A stretch of DNA of 64,000 nucleotides. It comes from Apricaphanius iberus (lineage: Eukaryota; Chordata; Actinopteri; Cyprinodontiformes; Aphaniidae). The number at the start of each line of letters is the position of its first letter. Positions within the stretch are counted from its first letter, which is position 1. Positions 12,697-24,300 of the stretch are shown here, piece after piece. The notes under the pieces are model-generated. The model was given only the letters and a program-made list of their open reading frames with translations. It did not search any database and was not told where the DNA came from. The position numbers and the translations under genes were made by a program. The stretch is taken from the NCBI GenBank assembly GCA_028564705.1, contig JAPXFQ010002676.1:434001-498000 (forward strand), given 5' to 3'.

Positions 12697-13524
12697 ATGA
12701 AGAACCTGCTTGGGTCTATTGTCCTTCTCCACCTGATGGGGGCTTGTTTATCCCAGTTTCCTCGTCCCTGTGCCAACTCGGAGGGACTGCGAACTAAAGA
12801 GTGCTGTCCAGTTTGGGAAGGAGATGGCTCACCTTGTGGAGCCCTGTCAGGCCGTGGGTTCTGCACCGAGGTGCTGGTCTCAGATGAACCCAACGGACCA
12901 CAGTATCCGCACATTGGGATTGATGACAGAGAACGCTGGCCTTTGGCTTTCTTCAACCGGACGTGTCGCTGTGCTGGAAACTACGGAGGGTTTAACTGCG
13001 GAGAATGCAGGTTTGGGTACTGGGGTGCAAACTGTGCTCAGTACAGAGAATCGGTGCGCCGGAACATCATGACCATGTCAACTGCAGAGCAGCAGAAGTT
13101 CATCTCTTACCTCAACCTGGCTAAAAACACCATCAACCCTGACTATGTCATCTCCACAGCAACAAGAGCAGAGATGGGGGAAAATGGGCAGAACCCCATG
13201 TTCTCTGACATCAACACCTACGACCTGTTTGTCTGGATGCACTACTATGTCTCCAGTGATACCTTCTTGGGGGGACCAGGCAATGTGTTTAGAGACATCG
13301 ACTTTGCCCATGAATCTGCAGCATTCCTGCCCTGGCACAGAGTCTTCCTGCTTCACTGGGAGAACGAGATAAGGAAAATTACAGGGGATTTTAACTTCAC
13401 CATCCCATACTGGGACTGGAGGAACGCTCAGTCTTGTGAAGTGTGCACTGACAATCTGATGGGCGGACGTAACTCTCTTAATCCCAACCTCATTAGCCCT
13501 GCTTCTGTCTTCTCCTCATGGAAG
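12697..13524 (+). CDS. tyr: tyr exon 1 (residues 1-276)
   Basis: Starts at ATG in the context CAACATGA and ends at SSWK before the donor gtaaga. Holds the signal peptide, the Cys-rich EGF-like region (residues about 24-113) and the whole CuA site, H182, H205 and H214 (in PWHR). 828 bp, phase 0. An upstream untranslated exon cannot be excluded. Confidence 0.97.
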
Positions 13525-16500
13525 GTAAGAAAATCTGTCATGCTCTGACTCCAATCCTGGGGAAACAATCATCACAGATTTAAAAAGAATAAAAATGTTT
13601 GGGTTTTTTTTTAGGTAATGAGTGCTTTATTCATCTCCATACACATTCACACAAAATGCCCTTTGATTGCTAACTTGAGATTTGGTTATTCAAGGTTATC
13701 TGCTCAACTTACTCGTAAAACTTAAAAAATGCTCAATTCAAATGATTTGTTGCTACATAAGACACAGAGACTCAAAGACAATATAATTAATTTCTTGTCT
13801 TGAATAAATTAATTTTTTCCGTTTTTCTTATTAATGAAATCATAATCACTAGGCTACTTCGCGGATACCTGAAGCTACTCTTAATATAAAAACTCCTTAC
13901 CCAGATTTGAAGACTTTTCACTGACATTGTTTCAATAAGCATTTTTTTGTGCATATTTTGTGGTGTAGGTGATCTGCTCACAGCCCGAGGAGTACAACAA
14001 CCGAGAAGCCCTGTGCAACGCCACTGGAGAGGGTCCACTGTTGCGTAACCCTGGCAACCACGATAGAAACCGCGTGCCAAGACTTCCTACAACAGCTGAC
14101 GTGGACTTCACCGTGGGCCTACCAGAGTACGAGACAGGAAACCTGGACCGTTTTTCCAACATGAGCTTTAGAAACGTCCTGGAGGGTAAACATGCAAAAA
14201 ATATATATACATTCCCTTTACACTCCTGTGAGTTGAACACTTGCTCTAATCAGCTGCTATCTTACATGTTAAGAAAAAACAATAAGTGGGTTTCAGAGTA
14301 AAATTTAGTGAAAGAGAAAGTTTTAAGGTAAAGCCATGTTTCTAAACCTTACCTACAATACTATAAATACAATTTATCTTCGATAATTAAAAGATAGAGA
14401 GATATGTTCAATTTCACCTAGAACAAACCTGTAAACATGGCTACCTAAAATAAATCAGAAGAGGTCAAACAAAATACAGTTTGTGGAACAATGAACAGAT
14501 TTTTCAAATATGTATTCATATTAAAGGCATTTTAAAATATAATTTTATATCTGTTATGATTATTATTATTTTACATAGGAATTATACATGTTTTATTTCT
14601 TAAGAAACACATCAACAACAATTAGGGACAAGCTGGAAAAGATCTTAATATTTTCTTAGATTTAGGTGGGTACTTGTGTTATGTCACAGTAAGTTTGCTC
14701 AGGAATCATTGTTGATATGTTTATTGCCATTTTCTGTTTTAAAACAGCTGTCGTCGTGTGTTGACACCTAACAGATTCATTTTTTGTTTGTTCGTTTTCT
14801 TTCCACACAAATGTTTTATCAGTAAATAAATTCTAAAATCAGACAAAGACCGAAAAGTGTACCTTAAAACAACAATGTAATTTACTTAAGCAATATCACA
14901 CAAGAGGGAGTGCTGTTGTGCTGAATATCAGCACTGGTGTGATTCGGTCGTGGATAATCACACTAGTGCTAATATTCCGCACAACAGCACGACCTCGAGT
15001 GTAAAATATATTACTTTTATACAACAGTTCTAAAAGCACATTTTATTACTTAAAAACAGCAACGGCAGATTGTGATTTTATTGTTTGTTTAATCATTCAT
15101 TTAGCTCCACCAACACAAACAGTTCCAACTAGAAGGCAGAAAAAGCTGTTGCCAGGCAACACAAACATTTCCTACACACAAACATTTCAAATACAAACTT
15201 TAGAACTCCCGTCTGGCGAAGTGATACTGTTTGTAAAAAGTTTCAGTGCCATTGTACTCCAATATCAGCGCTCTTGGAAAGTCTCTTGTCCACTCAAATT
15301 ACTTGGTCAGAAGTCATGAATTAACAGTTTTTTGCTTTAGTTTCACAAGCCACATTCATGCCGGATTACTGCTAGACCTGCAGCATCATGAAATTTCTTG
15401 AACAAAACCTGGATGTCAAAATGACGTTTAAAATATTTATTTCAAAAATCATCATGTACTAATTTCAAGACATTCAAGCACAGAGAATAGGCATTTATTT
15501 AAAGATATCAGTCTGAAAAGGGTTACAAAAGAAATGTTTCAAATCAATAGCACTCTAGCTAACCAGAGTAAAAATACAGAAAACATGGAACGGTGATTAA
15601 CCTTCCCAGCCAGGCAACCAAAATCAGAGTGCAACAACGATTTATCCAGGAGGTTTCAAAATAACCAAAAACATCTAAAGCACTGCAGGCTTAACTTGCC
15701 TGTGTAAAGGTCAGTGTTTATTATTCAAAACTAAGAAAGAAACAAAAAAAAAAATGGCCAAAACCACTGCTGACCTAAAAGCATCACAATTGACTCCCAC
15801 ACTGTGTGCAACAGCTTTACAAGTTTTCATAGCGAACTGCTAATATCAGCGCTGTCCAAAGGCTTTTAAGATGATTCAGTGTCTGCTGTAGGGAAAATAA
15901 CCTTCTACATATATATTTTTTTTACACACTCACCAAATAATTAACTTTCCTAAACACTAGACTTTCCATAATCTTATTCACAAATATCCTTTAAATCCTT
16001 CTGATCTGTGAGTGACCCACCTGCAGTTACAATGGATGACAAGGGCGTCCCCATATTATGCATCCAATCCGTCGGAAATTCCAAGCAGAAATGACCTTTA
16101 AAACAGGAAGCACACAACAAGAAGTCTAAATCAGAGGTTTCGTCTACGTGTAACATATGTATTGCTTATTTGTGCGTCCATACCAAAATGTACCCGTTAA
16201 AAGGCAAGGTTGAGCCTTTCTCATCTCTGATTGGCTAACCTGGTTAATGTGTCACTAATTGTAACATTTGAGATCCATTACCTAAGCCTAATGTGATCCA
16301 CCTATTTATTTCAGCATGTAGGACCAGTTCCATCCATAAAAAGTTAACATAACAACTTAGTGATTAGCAGTGTTTGACTAACTTATGTTTGAGACTTGCG
16401 GTGTGGACTGGCTCTACATGGCAGTGCCCTTGTCGGCCATTGTATCTGCAGGAATGTACTTGTGATTCTGATTTAGTTCTGTAAAGCTTATCTTTCTCCC

Positions 16501-17417
16501 CGTGTGATGTATGCAGTCCATTCTATTTTGCCTTCGCTGCTTGATATTTTCTGCATTTTCTCATTATTTTCCCCTTTCTTTAACCCTATGTTACACCCAT
16601 CTGTGCCGTTTCCTGCAGGATTTGCCAGCCCAGAGACAGGCCAAGCAGTACCAGGCCAGAGCACTATGCACAACTCTCTGCATGTCTTCATGAACGGTTC
16701 AATGTCCTCCGTTCAGGGTTCAGCCAATGACCCCATATTCCTGCTGCACCATGCCTTCATTGACAGGTAACCCATGCACCACCCAGTGTTTACATCCAAA
16801 CAGCATTATTAATTGATGCAGGATGCACACATTGATCTAACTGAACCATCCACATTTAAAAAAAATGTTTTTGTCTTACATTTAATTACTTCTAGCATCT
16901 TTGAACGATGGCTCAGAACCCACCAGCCAACCCGGAGCAGCTACCCACGAGCCAATGCTCCTATTGGCCACAATGACGGCTACTACATGGTACCTTTCCT
17001 ACCACTCTACAGAAACGGAGATTACTTCCTGACCAACAAGGTGCTAGGATATGAGTATGCTTACTTGTTAGATCCAGGTCAGTGCATAACTTCAAACATG
17101 TTCACTAAATGTGTCTTTCAGTAGCTCTTTGCCCCCTAGTTGCATCTAATCCCCTCCGTATCTCCGCAGGCCAGAGGTTTGTGCAGGAGTTTCTGACCCC
17201 CTACCTGCAGCAGGCCCAGGAAATCTGGCAGTGGCTGCTGGGAGCCGGGATCCTGGGGGCTTTGATTGCTTCGGTTTTTGCCGTTCTACTAGTCGTCGCA
17301 AGGAGGAGGTGGAAGCGGAACCAGAAAAGGAAGAGGGCATCGAGCTATGGAGAGAGGCAGCCGCTGCTGCAGAGCAGCTCAGAGGAAGGATCGTCGTCAT
17401 ATCAAACCACTCTTTAA
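12697..17417 (+). CDS. tyr: Tyrosinase, five exons, complete
   Basis: Copper oxidase of melanosomes: hydroxylates tyrosine to DOPA and oxidises DOPA to dopaquinone, the first step of melanin synthesis. Coding exons are 12697-13524, 13969-14185, 16619-16766, 16896-17077 and 17170-17417, joining in phase to 540 residues. Exons 2-4 are 217, 148 and 182 bp, the same lengths as in human TYR. Residues 1-19 form a signal peptide. A Cys-rich EGF-like part follows. CuA histidines are H182, H205 and H214. CuB histidines are H366, H370 and H393. A membrane segment spans about 481-502. The cytoplasmic tail has a basic stretch and the sorting motif ERQPLL. All splice sites are GT/AG. The gene converges on nox4, as in human. 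Teleosts may carry two copies (tyra/tyrb), and I cannot tell which this is. No disabling change was seen. Confidence 0.98.
13969..14185 (+). CDS. tyr: tyr exon 2 (residues 277-349)
   Basis: Acceptor tggtgtag, donor gtaaac. 217 bp, ends after the first base of a Gly codon. Holds the conserved RNPGNHD and [10 protein letters not shown] motifs between the two copper sites. Confidence 0.97.
14885..15016. repeat. Palindromic foldback (MITE-like) in tyr intron 2
   Basis: Two inverted arms of about 46-50 bp with a spacer of about 10 bp (cggtcgtgga). The shared core is GTGCTGTTGTGC, then GAATAT, then AGCACT, then GTGTGATT, with about eight mismatches. It carries no coding sequence. It would fold into a long hairpin in the tyr pre-mRNA. 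Confidence 0.75.
15020..16618. other. Rest of tyr intron 2
   Basis: No exon or clear transposon recognised. At about 15260 and 15840 the phrase AATATCAGCGCT recurs, which may be related to the foldback at 14885-15016. Ends with the exon 3 acceptor tcctgcag. Confidence 0.5.
16619..16766 (+). CDS. tyr: tyr exon 3 (residues 349-398)
   Basis: Acceptor cctgcag, donor gtaacc. 148 bp. Holds the full CuB site: H366, H370 and H393 in the LLHHAFID motif. Confidence 0.97.
16896..17077 (+). CDS. tyr: tyr exon 4 (residues 398-459)
   Basis: Acceptor ttctag, donor gtcagt. 182 bp. Holds NAPIGHN and [13 protein letters not shown], which are conserved in vertebrate tyrosinases. Confidence 0.97.
17170..17417 (+). 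CDS. tyr: tyr exon 5 and stop (residues 459-540)
   Basis: Acceptor tccgcag. Encodes the membrane helix (about 481-502), a basic juxtamembrane stretch, the dileucine signal ERQPLL for melanosome sorting and a Ser-rich end. TAA stop at 17415-17417. Confidence 0.97.
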
Positions 17418-17570
17418 CAAAAACAGACAGTATCAAAACAGCTGCATGTGAATGTTTAAAACATGTTCAGGATACTTTTTCATTCTAAAAAGGCCAATGA
17501 GATGCAAAACGAAAAGCAAGTACAACAAACCTGATAGCAGATGCAGGTACAGATGAGCCAGTAAAGCCTC

Positions 17571-17576
17571 ATTAAA
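17571..17576 (+). terminator. Possible proximal poly(A) signal of tyr (ATTAAA)
   Basis: ATTAAA about 155 bp after the tyr stop. It is a common variant signal. Use is not shown. Confidence 0.3.
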
Positions 17577-18096
17577 GAGAACAAAACATGTTTCCCACCT
17601 CACCTGATGTATATGAGCTAAGTCTTTGACTTTCAGTATAACTTGAACAGAACTATTATTTATCTCATGGTTTATTACACTTTAAGAGTAATTATGCTTA
17701 CATGTTGGGTTTCAAACTGTAATTGCACTAAATTGGGCAGTTTTTACACATTATGTGACTCCACTGCTGTTAAAGAATAACTTCAGGTCTGCTACTGTTT
17801 GCCCACGGCTGTTGAAGGTTGTTACATGCTACAGTGATTTCCTTCTTATGCTGAATCATTACGATAATTGCATCAGCGAAGAACCTTTAGAATTCTCAGG
17901 ATTTTCTTTGTGCAAGCATCTCAGAGAAACTCCAAACTACTGCTAGCCAAAAGGGTCACTATCCTCAGTCAGTCGGTCTTGTGATCATGTAACTCTGCAC
18001 CGTTCTATAGTGGTGAGAAAAACATCTTAACCCATGCGGATTCACAATGGTGCTAAAGTATCTTGATGTGTCAATAAGCCCAATGTCACAAAAGCG

Positions 18097-18102
18097 AATA
18101 AA
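18097..18102 (+). terminator. Possible distal poly(A) signal of tyr (AATAAA)
   Basis: Canonical AATAAA about 680 bp after the stop, followed by a GT-rich stretch (GTGTTGG). It would give a 3' UTR of about 0.7 kb. Confidence 0.4.
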
Positions 18103-19198
18103 GTGTTGGATAAACACTCAAATGAATCACGAGTCCGTATGAGTGGTATTATTTCTAAACTTGGTTGGTCTGTAATTTTGTGTTCGAAATGCAACAGTCA
18201 ATTTAAAATGCTTTCCCAGAGTTTGTTCAAATTACATAGTTTAAAAAGGTCTGAATTTCACTTATTTAGCAGTAGGAATCTAACTGTAATGTCACTGAGT
18301 ATTATTTTGTCTATTAGTGGAGTTATGATTATGTCATCCTACAGTATATGTCACTGGTTCACTTTCACAAACAGACTTGTGTTTTATATTTCAATCACTT
18401 TAATTTGGTTTCACATGTAAGATAACAGATCTCTGGGCATCAATGGGCGTTATCGGTAAAGTAACCTCTGGTCTCGAGTTACATAAAAGTAGATAGTACA
18501 TTTCTTAAAACTACAATAAATTAAACATCTATTATTCCATACTTTGCATTATTCTTGAAATTAGAAGTTACATCAGCAAGCACGTATAGCTAATATTTTA
18601 CATTATCCCATCAATTGCAAAAATTTTAAGACTAAAAAAACTGTAGAAGAGAAATTCTCACAAACATACTTTTTAGTTGCAGTTAAAATCAGACATTTAA
18701 ATGACAGCACAGAAAGACATTTCTTCAGATTAAATAAATTACTCAACTTCGGGTTCCCTGATATGCCATGGTCATCTTTCCAAACAATAGGCTACTATGC
18801 ATCTATAAACAGTATGGGATTGTTCTGCCATCACACTTTTCAGGAAGGTTGTGTGCCAGTGATTAACGTATTTTGGTGTAAAATGTGTGTATCGACCCCA
18901 GAACAAAAGCAAAAGACCTTGTGAAGATGCCAAGAGAATGTAATCATTTTCCACCCCACAGAAATGGACAAAGACCGTAATCACATACCACCAATTTAGA
19001 GACGAAGTGGCTTAAACAAATAATTTTGAGGAACCATCACAAATATGGTTAGTCATCTTTACAAAGATGTAAAGTCGTGTGAGCAAGGTGGCATACAAAT
19101 CTCAGTTGTGTAAGGTGGAATGAGCCAATAAACCTGCAGAATATTGGGGACAGATACCCAAAATGACCTAAGGTTTAGAAGGCAACTCTACTACATAC

Positions 19199-19555
19199 TA
19201 GGGATGTGTATTTACAATAATCTGGTGATACAATTTGTATCACAACACAGGGGGATGATATGATATATTGCGATACTATGAATAAAACCTTATATTGTGA
19301 TTTTTTTAAAGCTGAACTTAATTGTATAACATCTGTCACAGCTTTCTGAACACTCCAGTCTGTTTCATACTTAAAACATGAAGTTTTATTGCTATATCTA
19401 GTTGATCCACTGGAATGAAGAAAGTGAAAACAATTTTACTACAAAACTTAAATTCTGAAATATAAAAAAAGAAACTTGGGTTTTGAATATCGATACAATA
19501 TAGAAACATAAGATATTGCGATATATCGGCATATCGAATTTTCTTTACATTCCTA
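19199..19555. mobile_element. hAT-like MITE (~360 bp)
   Basis: Starts TAGGGATGTGTATTTACAAT and ends TTTACATTCCTA, so the short ends are imperfectly inverted. Internal motifs such as ATATTGCGATA and ATATCGCAATATC (reverse) also pair. Ends and size suit a non-autonomous hAT element of a type common in fish. No coding sequence. Confidence 0.5.
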
Positions 19556-20405
19556 CTAAATACTTAGGAAATATATGCACTCAAAAGAAACAACTCAGTA
19601 GATTAGCACAATTTAAATGATAGCAGTATTTCCATCCAATTTCCATTCAATTAAATTACATTGTCCAGATGTATGTGAATTTGGTTGACCATCATATATT
19701 TATTGGATGGAAAAACTGCCATTTAAATTGCACAAATCCAATGAGTCATTTTTTTCAGTGTGTAAACTTCTACATTATGAAGGAAAACAAAAAATTCGCA
19801 ATTTTTTTCTGACATTTACCAAAAAAAAGTATACTAAGTGACCTAAAACAGAAAATATTATTCTGGTTAAATGGCAGCGTGTAAATATTTGCTTTTTTAT
19901 ACAGTGTATGAAAACTTGTAACTTTAAATGTAAACATGTCTTATTGTGCCACATAGCCAAGAATACAGAAAGAGATCCTGGCATAAGGTTTTTTATCAAA
20001 CTGTTTAACTTAAGAAAATCTCTTAATCACTAAACATTTCATTGACACAAGAAAAAATAAATAAAAAAACAAACTGATTGCGTTTGTATTGAAGACCCCT
20101 AAAGGCAGTTTATAATGGTTTCTTTGGTACATCAGGAATAAAAAATAACAGATAAGAAATGAAGTGAAAAGATAAGCCTGTATAGTGTGACATCTCCATT
20201 TCAGCTGTTTCTTTAAAAAAATATAAAAAAGCATTCAGATGTAAGAATGTGAAAGTCTCAAAGATGACTTCAACATCTCACCATGTCCTCAAGCTTTTTC
20301 AAATTTGATTGACAGTAATGCCTTCTTACGGCAAAGCATAACATTTACATCAAGCATTCTACTTGGAGCTGACGACCTGCCACTCTTTTCTCATTACCTT
20401 CAATA

Positions 20406-20411
20406 TTTATT
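20406..20411 (-). terminator. Possible poly(A) signal of nox4
   Basis: AATAAA on the - strand, about 860 bp after the nox4 stop, and the first canonical signal I found downstream of it. Confidence 0.3.
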
Positions 20412-21267
20412 TTGAGTTGAAACTATGGTTTCCCATTTTTTTTCAATTATTGGATTAGGGTCCCAAGTTAGGAAACTGGATTTCTCTGAACTTGTGGAAG
20501 CAAAACCGAACTACACACTAACAAGAATTTTTCAAAATGAGTAATAAAAAGCATCTATCCTGAGGTGAATAAAGACTTAAAGTAAATAGCATTACAACAT
20601 AATTTTGTAAAAACCTCTTAAAAAAAACTTATAAAATGCTCTGGCTGAAGCTACTCCTAACATATCTCTCAACAACTGCTTCACAATATCCTCTGAAAGA
20701 CGTAGTTGGCGAGCGAGTGGGAGCCTCAACTATCACATACTTAAAATATTTAAACATAGAGACACTTCTGCTAAAACCGTGGATTTGGATACATGTGTAA
20801 ACTTAATTTGAGCATTTCACTGTACTGATTGTGTGAAAGCAGCCTGTTTTCTCCCTGAATGATTGCACTAAATCATGGTTGAGTCTTGGAATAATAGATT
20901 CCCTCTAAATTTGATATCATCTTGATGTTTTTTTTTTTTCTCACATTGGAATCTAGCATAAGGAAACAAAGATATCCCAAGTTGTCAAAGCTTGAGAAAA
21001 ACACAAGATCAAGAGTGAACAATCTGAGCATGAGGCTTTTTCTTAATGTTGAAAGAATCACATGCTGAAACTGAAGCAGCTGTAAAGTGCTCCACTGGAG
21101 GTCAGGCTGATCTTTGTCTTGGAGTCTTTAGACAGTTTTCTTAATGTCAAATAACTCCTGACAGAAAGAAATTCCTAAGGTATTGAGAAATGTACTTCAG
21201 AACAAGAGCTTCTGCCCGAAACTGAATGGAAATCCATTCATTTTCTCCAGCCAGTCGTGATGTTCAA

Positions 21268-21388
21268 TCAACTGAAAGACTCCTTGTTGAATTCAAAGGT
21301 TGTCCCACATGACTGGGCTGAGTTGCACAGTCTGTGGAGTGTCCTGGAGATGCCTTTTGGTCCGCAACAGAAAACTCCAACTTGCTTA
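21268..21388 (-). CDS. nox4: nox4 exon 18 and stop (residues 520-559)
   Basis: Acceptor ggctccag. Encodes VGVFCCGP, part of the NADPH-binding site, and the C-terminus FEFNKESFS with a TGA stop. Confidence 0.96.
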
Positions 21389-24300
21389 CTGGAGCCAAAG
21401 AAAGAAAAGGATTTAATGTGTAAAAGGTGATACTTCAATTCAAGTTCCTTCTAAACTCACTGTTTGTTGCTTTTTCCAATCTCATCAAGAATGAGCTTCC
21501 ACTTAGGCCGACCAACCAGCAACCTTGAAGCGAGCGGGTGGAACCGCTCTTCGGACATGCTCTGAAATAAAGAGAAAAGACAAAACAAATAAAACAGATT
21601 TTTCTCGATGTGCTTTATAAATGTAAATCTTACTGCAAGAAGTATTTGAGCAGTTCGGTTTACAGTTTAAAACAAGCTATTAAAAAGACAAACCAAACAT
21701 GTAGAAGAAGGGCATACAAAATCTGAACCTAAAGTCCTACAGTACATGTAAAACAGAGATGTCAAACTTATTTCCATTTTGAGCCACATAAAGATAACGA
21801 AGATCCTTAAAAGGCCGGCTGTGGTACAAATTATTGATAAAACTATATTTTTTTTAAAAACGGTAAAACATGAATGAATATCTATCTCAACAAGTACTTC
21901 TTCAAATTAAATGATACTGAACATCTTTTCACAATGATGTGAATTAGGACTACTCAATTAAACACTGATTTGAGTGATAAAAGTGCATTCACGTGCATAT
22001 AAATAGAATTAAAAGTTCTATTTATGTGGCCCTCTACAGCTTAGAGGCTGGCCATGGCGGGCCGGATTCGATCCCAGGGCCTTGATTTTGACAACTGTTA
22101 TGTAAAACATTTAATTTATGGCCCAAAGCACATCCTCCACTATATGTATATTTAACAACTATAAATATATTAGAGCAGGGGTGGACAAAGTGAGGCTCAG
22201 AGGCCATTTGTAAGTTAACCCTTGGAAGAACTTTGTACGGATCAAGAATGGTACAAAAATTGCCTTCAGCAAATTAAGCTGATACAGATGGACACTTTTA
22301 TGGTTCTTTTCTCCTTTGCTCAGATAAAGAAATGTATTGACAGCTAAAATGTCCGTTTATCTGATCCGCAGCAGGATTCGTTTGTGTATATTCACACCTG
22401 CATAAAAGGTCCGGACCAGCGTTCCAAACGAATTCTGGTCCGTTTAAAGTGGACTAAACAGTGCAGGTCAGAATACACCCTAGGTTTTTAATTATGGACA
22501 CTTAGTATTTATAACTTGGTGATTTTGGCCCTTGGTGCAAAAATGTTTGGATACCACTCCATTACAGTATACAGTGAGAAACAAAAGTATTTGAACACCC
22601 TGTAATTTTGCAAGTTCTCCCACTTAGAACTTATAAAGGGGTCTGAAATTCACATTCTAGGTGTATTTCCACTGTGAGACGCATCTTTTTTTTTCATTCA
22701 GGAAATCAGATTCTATGATTTTTAAGAACATATTCATAATTTATTGCTGCAAATAAGTATGTGATCAGCTGAGAAAATCAATGTCAATTTTTTTGATATA
22801 GAAAACCTGTGTGTTCCATTACAGCGGTCAAACATCTTCTGTGGTTCTTGACCAGGTTTGCACACACTGCAACAGGGATTTTGACTCACTCCTACACACA
22901 GATCTTCTCTAAATCCGTCAGGTTTTGCGGCTGTTAGAGAGCAACACTGAGTTTCAACTCCCTCCAAAGACTTTCTATTGGATTTAGGTCTGGAGACTGG
23001 CTAGGCCCCTCCAGAACCTTGACATGCTTCTTACGGAGCCACTCCTTAGTTATCCTGGCTGTGTGCGTCGGGTCACTGTCAACTTGGAAGACCCAGCCAC
23101 GACCAATCTTCAATGCTCTCACTGAGTGAAGGAGTTTTTTATTCCTCAAAATCTCACAATACAAGGCCCCTTTCATCCTTTCCTTAACACAGTACAGTTG
23201 TCCTGTCCCCTTCACAGAAAAGCATCCCCTGAGCATGATGTTTCCACCGCCATGCTTCACAGTAAGGATGGTGTTCTTGATATACAGCTCATACTTTTTC
23301 GTCCAAACACGGCGAGTGAAGTCTAGACCAGAAAGTTCTATTTTGGTTACATCCGACCACATGACTTTCTCCCATGCCTCCTCTGGATCATATAGATGGT
23401 CTCTGGCAAACTACAGATGGGCCTGTACATGTAATGACTTGAGCAAGGGAACCTTCCATGAAATGCATGATTTTAAACCATGACAACATAGTGTTCTACT
23501 GACAATAACCTTTGAAACTTTGGTCCCAGTTCTCTTCATGCCATTGACCAGCTCGTCTACTATTTTGTCTCTGATGTCTTTTGACAGCTCTTTGGTCTTG
23601 CCCATGGTAGTAGTTTCAGTCTGACTGACTTTGGGATTGACAGGTGGCTTTAATGCGCTCAGACTGGTGCTAGTAATTTAGACTGATAAGTGGAGTAGAG
23701 GTGGACTTTTTAAAGGTAGAGAAACAGGTCTTTAAGAGCCAGAATTCAGGTGTTACTAACGTGCAGCAATAAACTACAAGTAAATTCTTTAAAAATCATA
23801 CAATGGAAATGCAACTACAATTTCAGAACTCTCCATAGTTTGAAGTTGGACAACTTGCAAAACCGCAGGGTTAAACACTTATGTTTCTCACTGTAAATAT
23901 CATCCAAAGGCCACAGTACCCCCTTATGGTCATTTAAAAAAACACACGTTTTTCCATTCTTTAATATGATGTTAATCATAGTGAACCAACAAAAATATTT
24001 GCAGCCTTAAAAAGCACAAATAACGGAACACAGTTTGTGTTTAATTCTTAAAAGTTTTTATCTTAAAAGATCTAAAAATACCAATCTTTCAAAATGACAG
24101 CCTCTACTACACGAATGAATGAATCTCTGTCAACATATACCTTTGTCTATTTTGTATATTATGTACCTTGTCTGCAGCAGATTAGAGGAGCTGAGACCCA
24201 CCGCTGTGTAACTCAGCTTGAATTGATTTGCACAAGATGAAGCTTTGAGCCACATGTCATTGTGCTCAGCCCTGCAGAGTGCTTTTTTCTTCCCTTCTCA

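Larger units (their letters stand above)
18110..21200. other. Gap between the convergent tyr and nox4 genes
   Basis: No gene recognised. It holds the MITE at 19199-19555 and probably the nox4 3' UTR towards 20.4 kb. Open frames here lack recognisable motifs. Confidence 0.5.

Noticed and set aside
12600..13372. Open frames in other frames and on the - strand over tyr exon 1
   Set aside because: Shadows of the high-GC tyrosinase exon. The + frame from 12697 explains the sequence fully.
17109..17488. Alternative readings of the tyr 3' end on both strands
   Set aside because: Only the frame joined through the acceptor at 17169 gives the conserved tail with ERQPLL. The others are overlaps.
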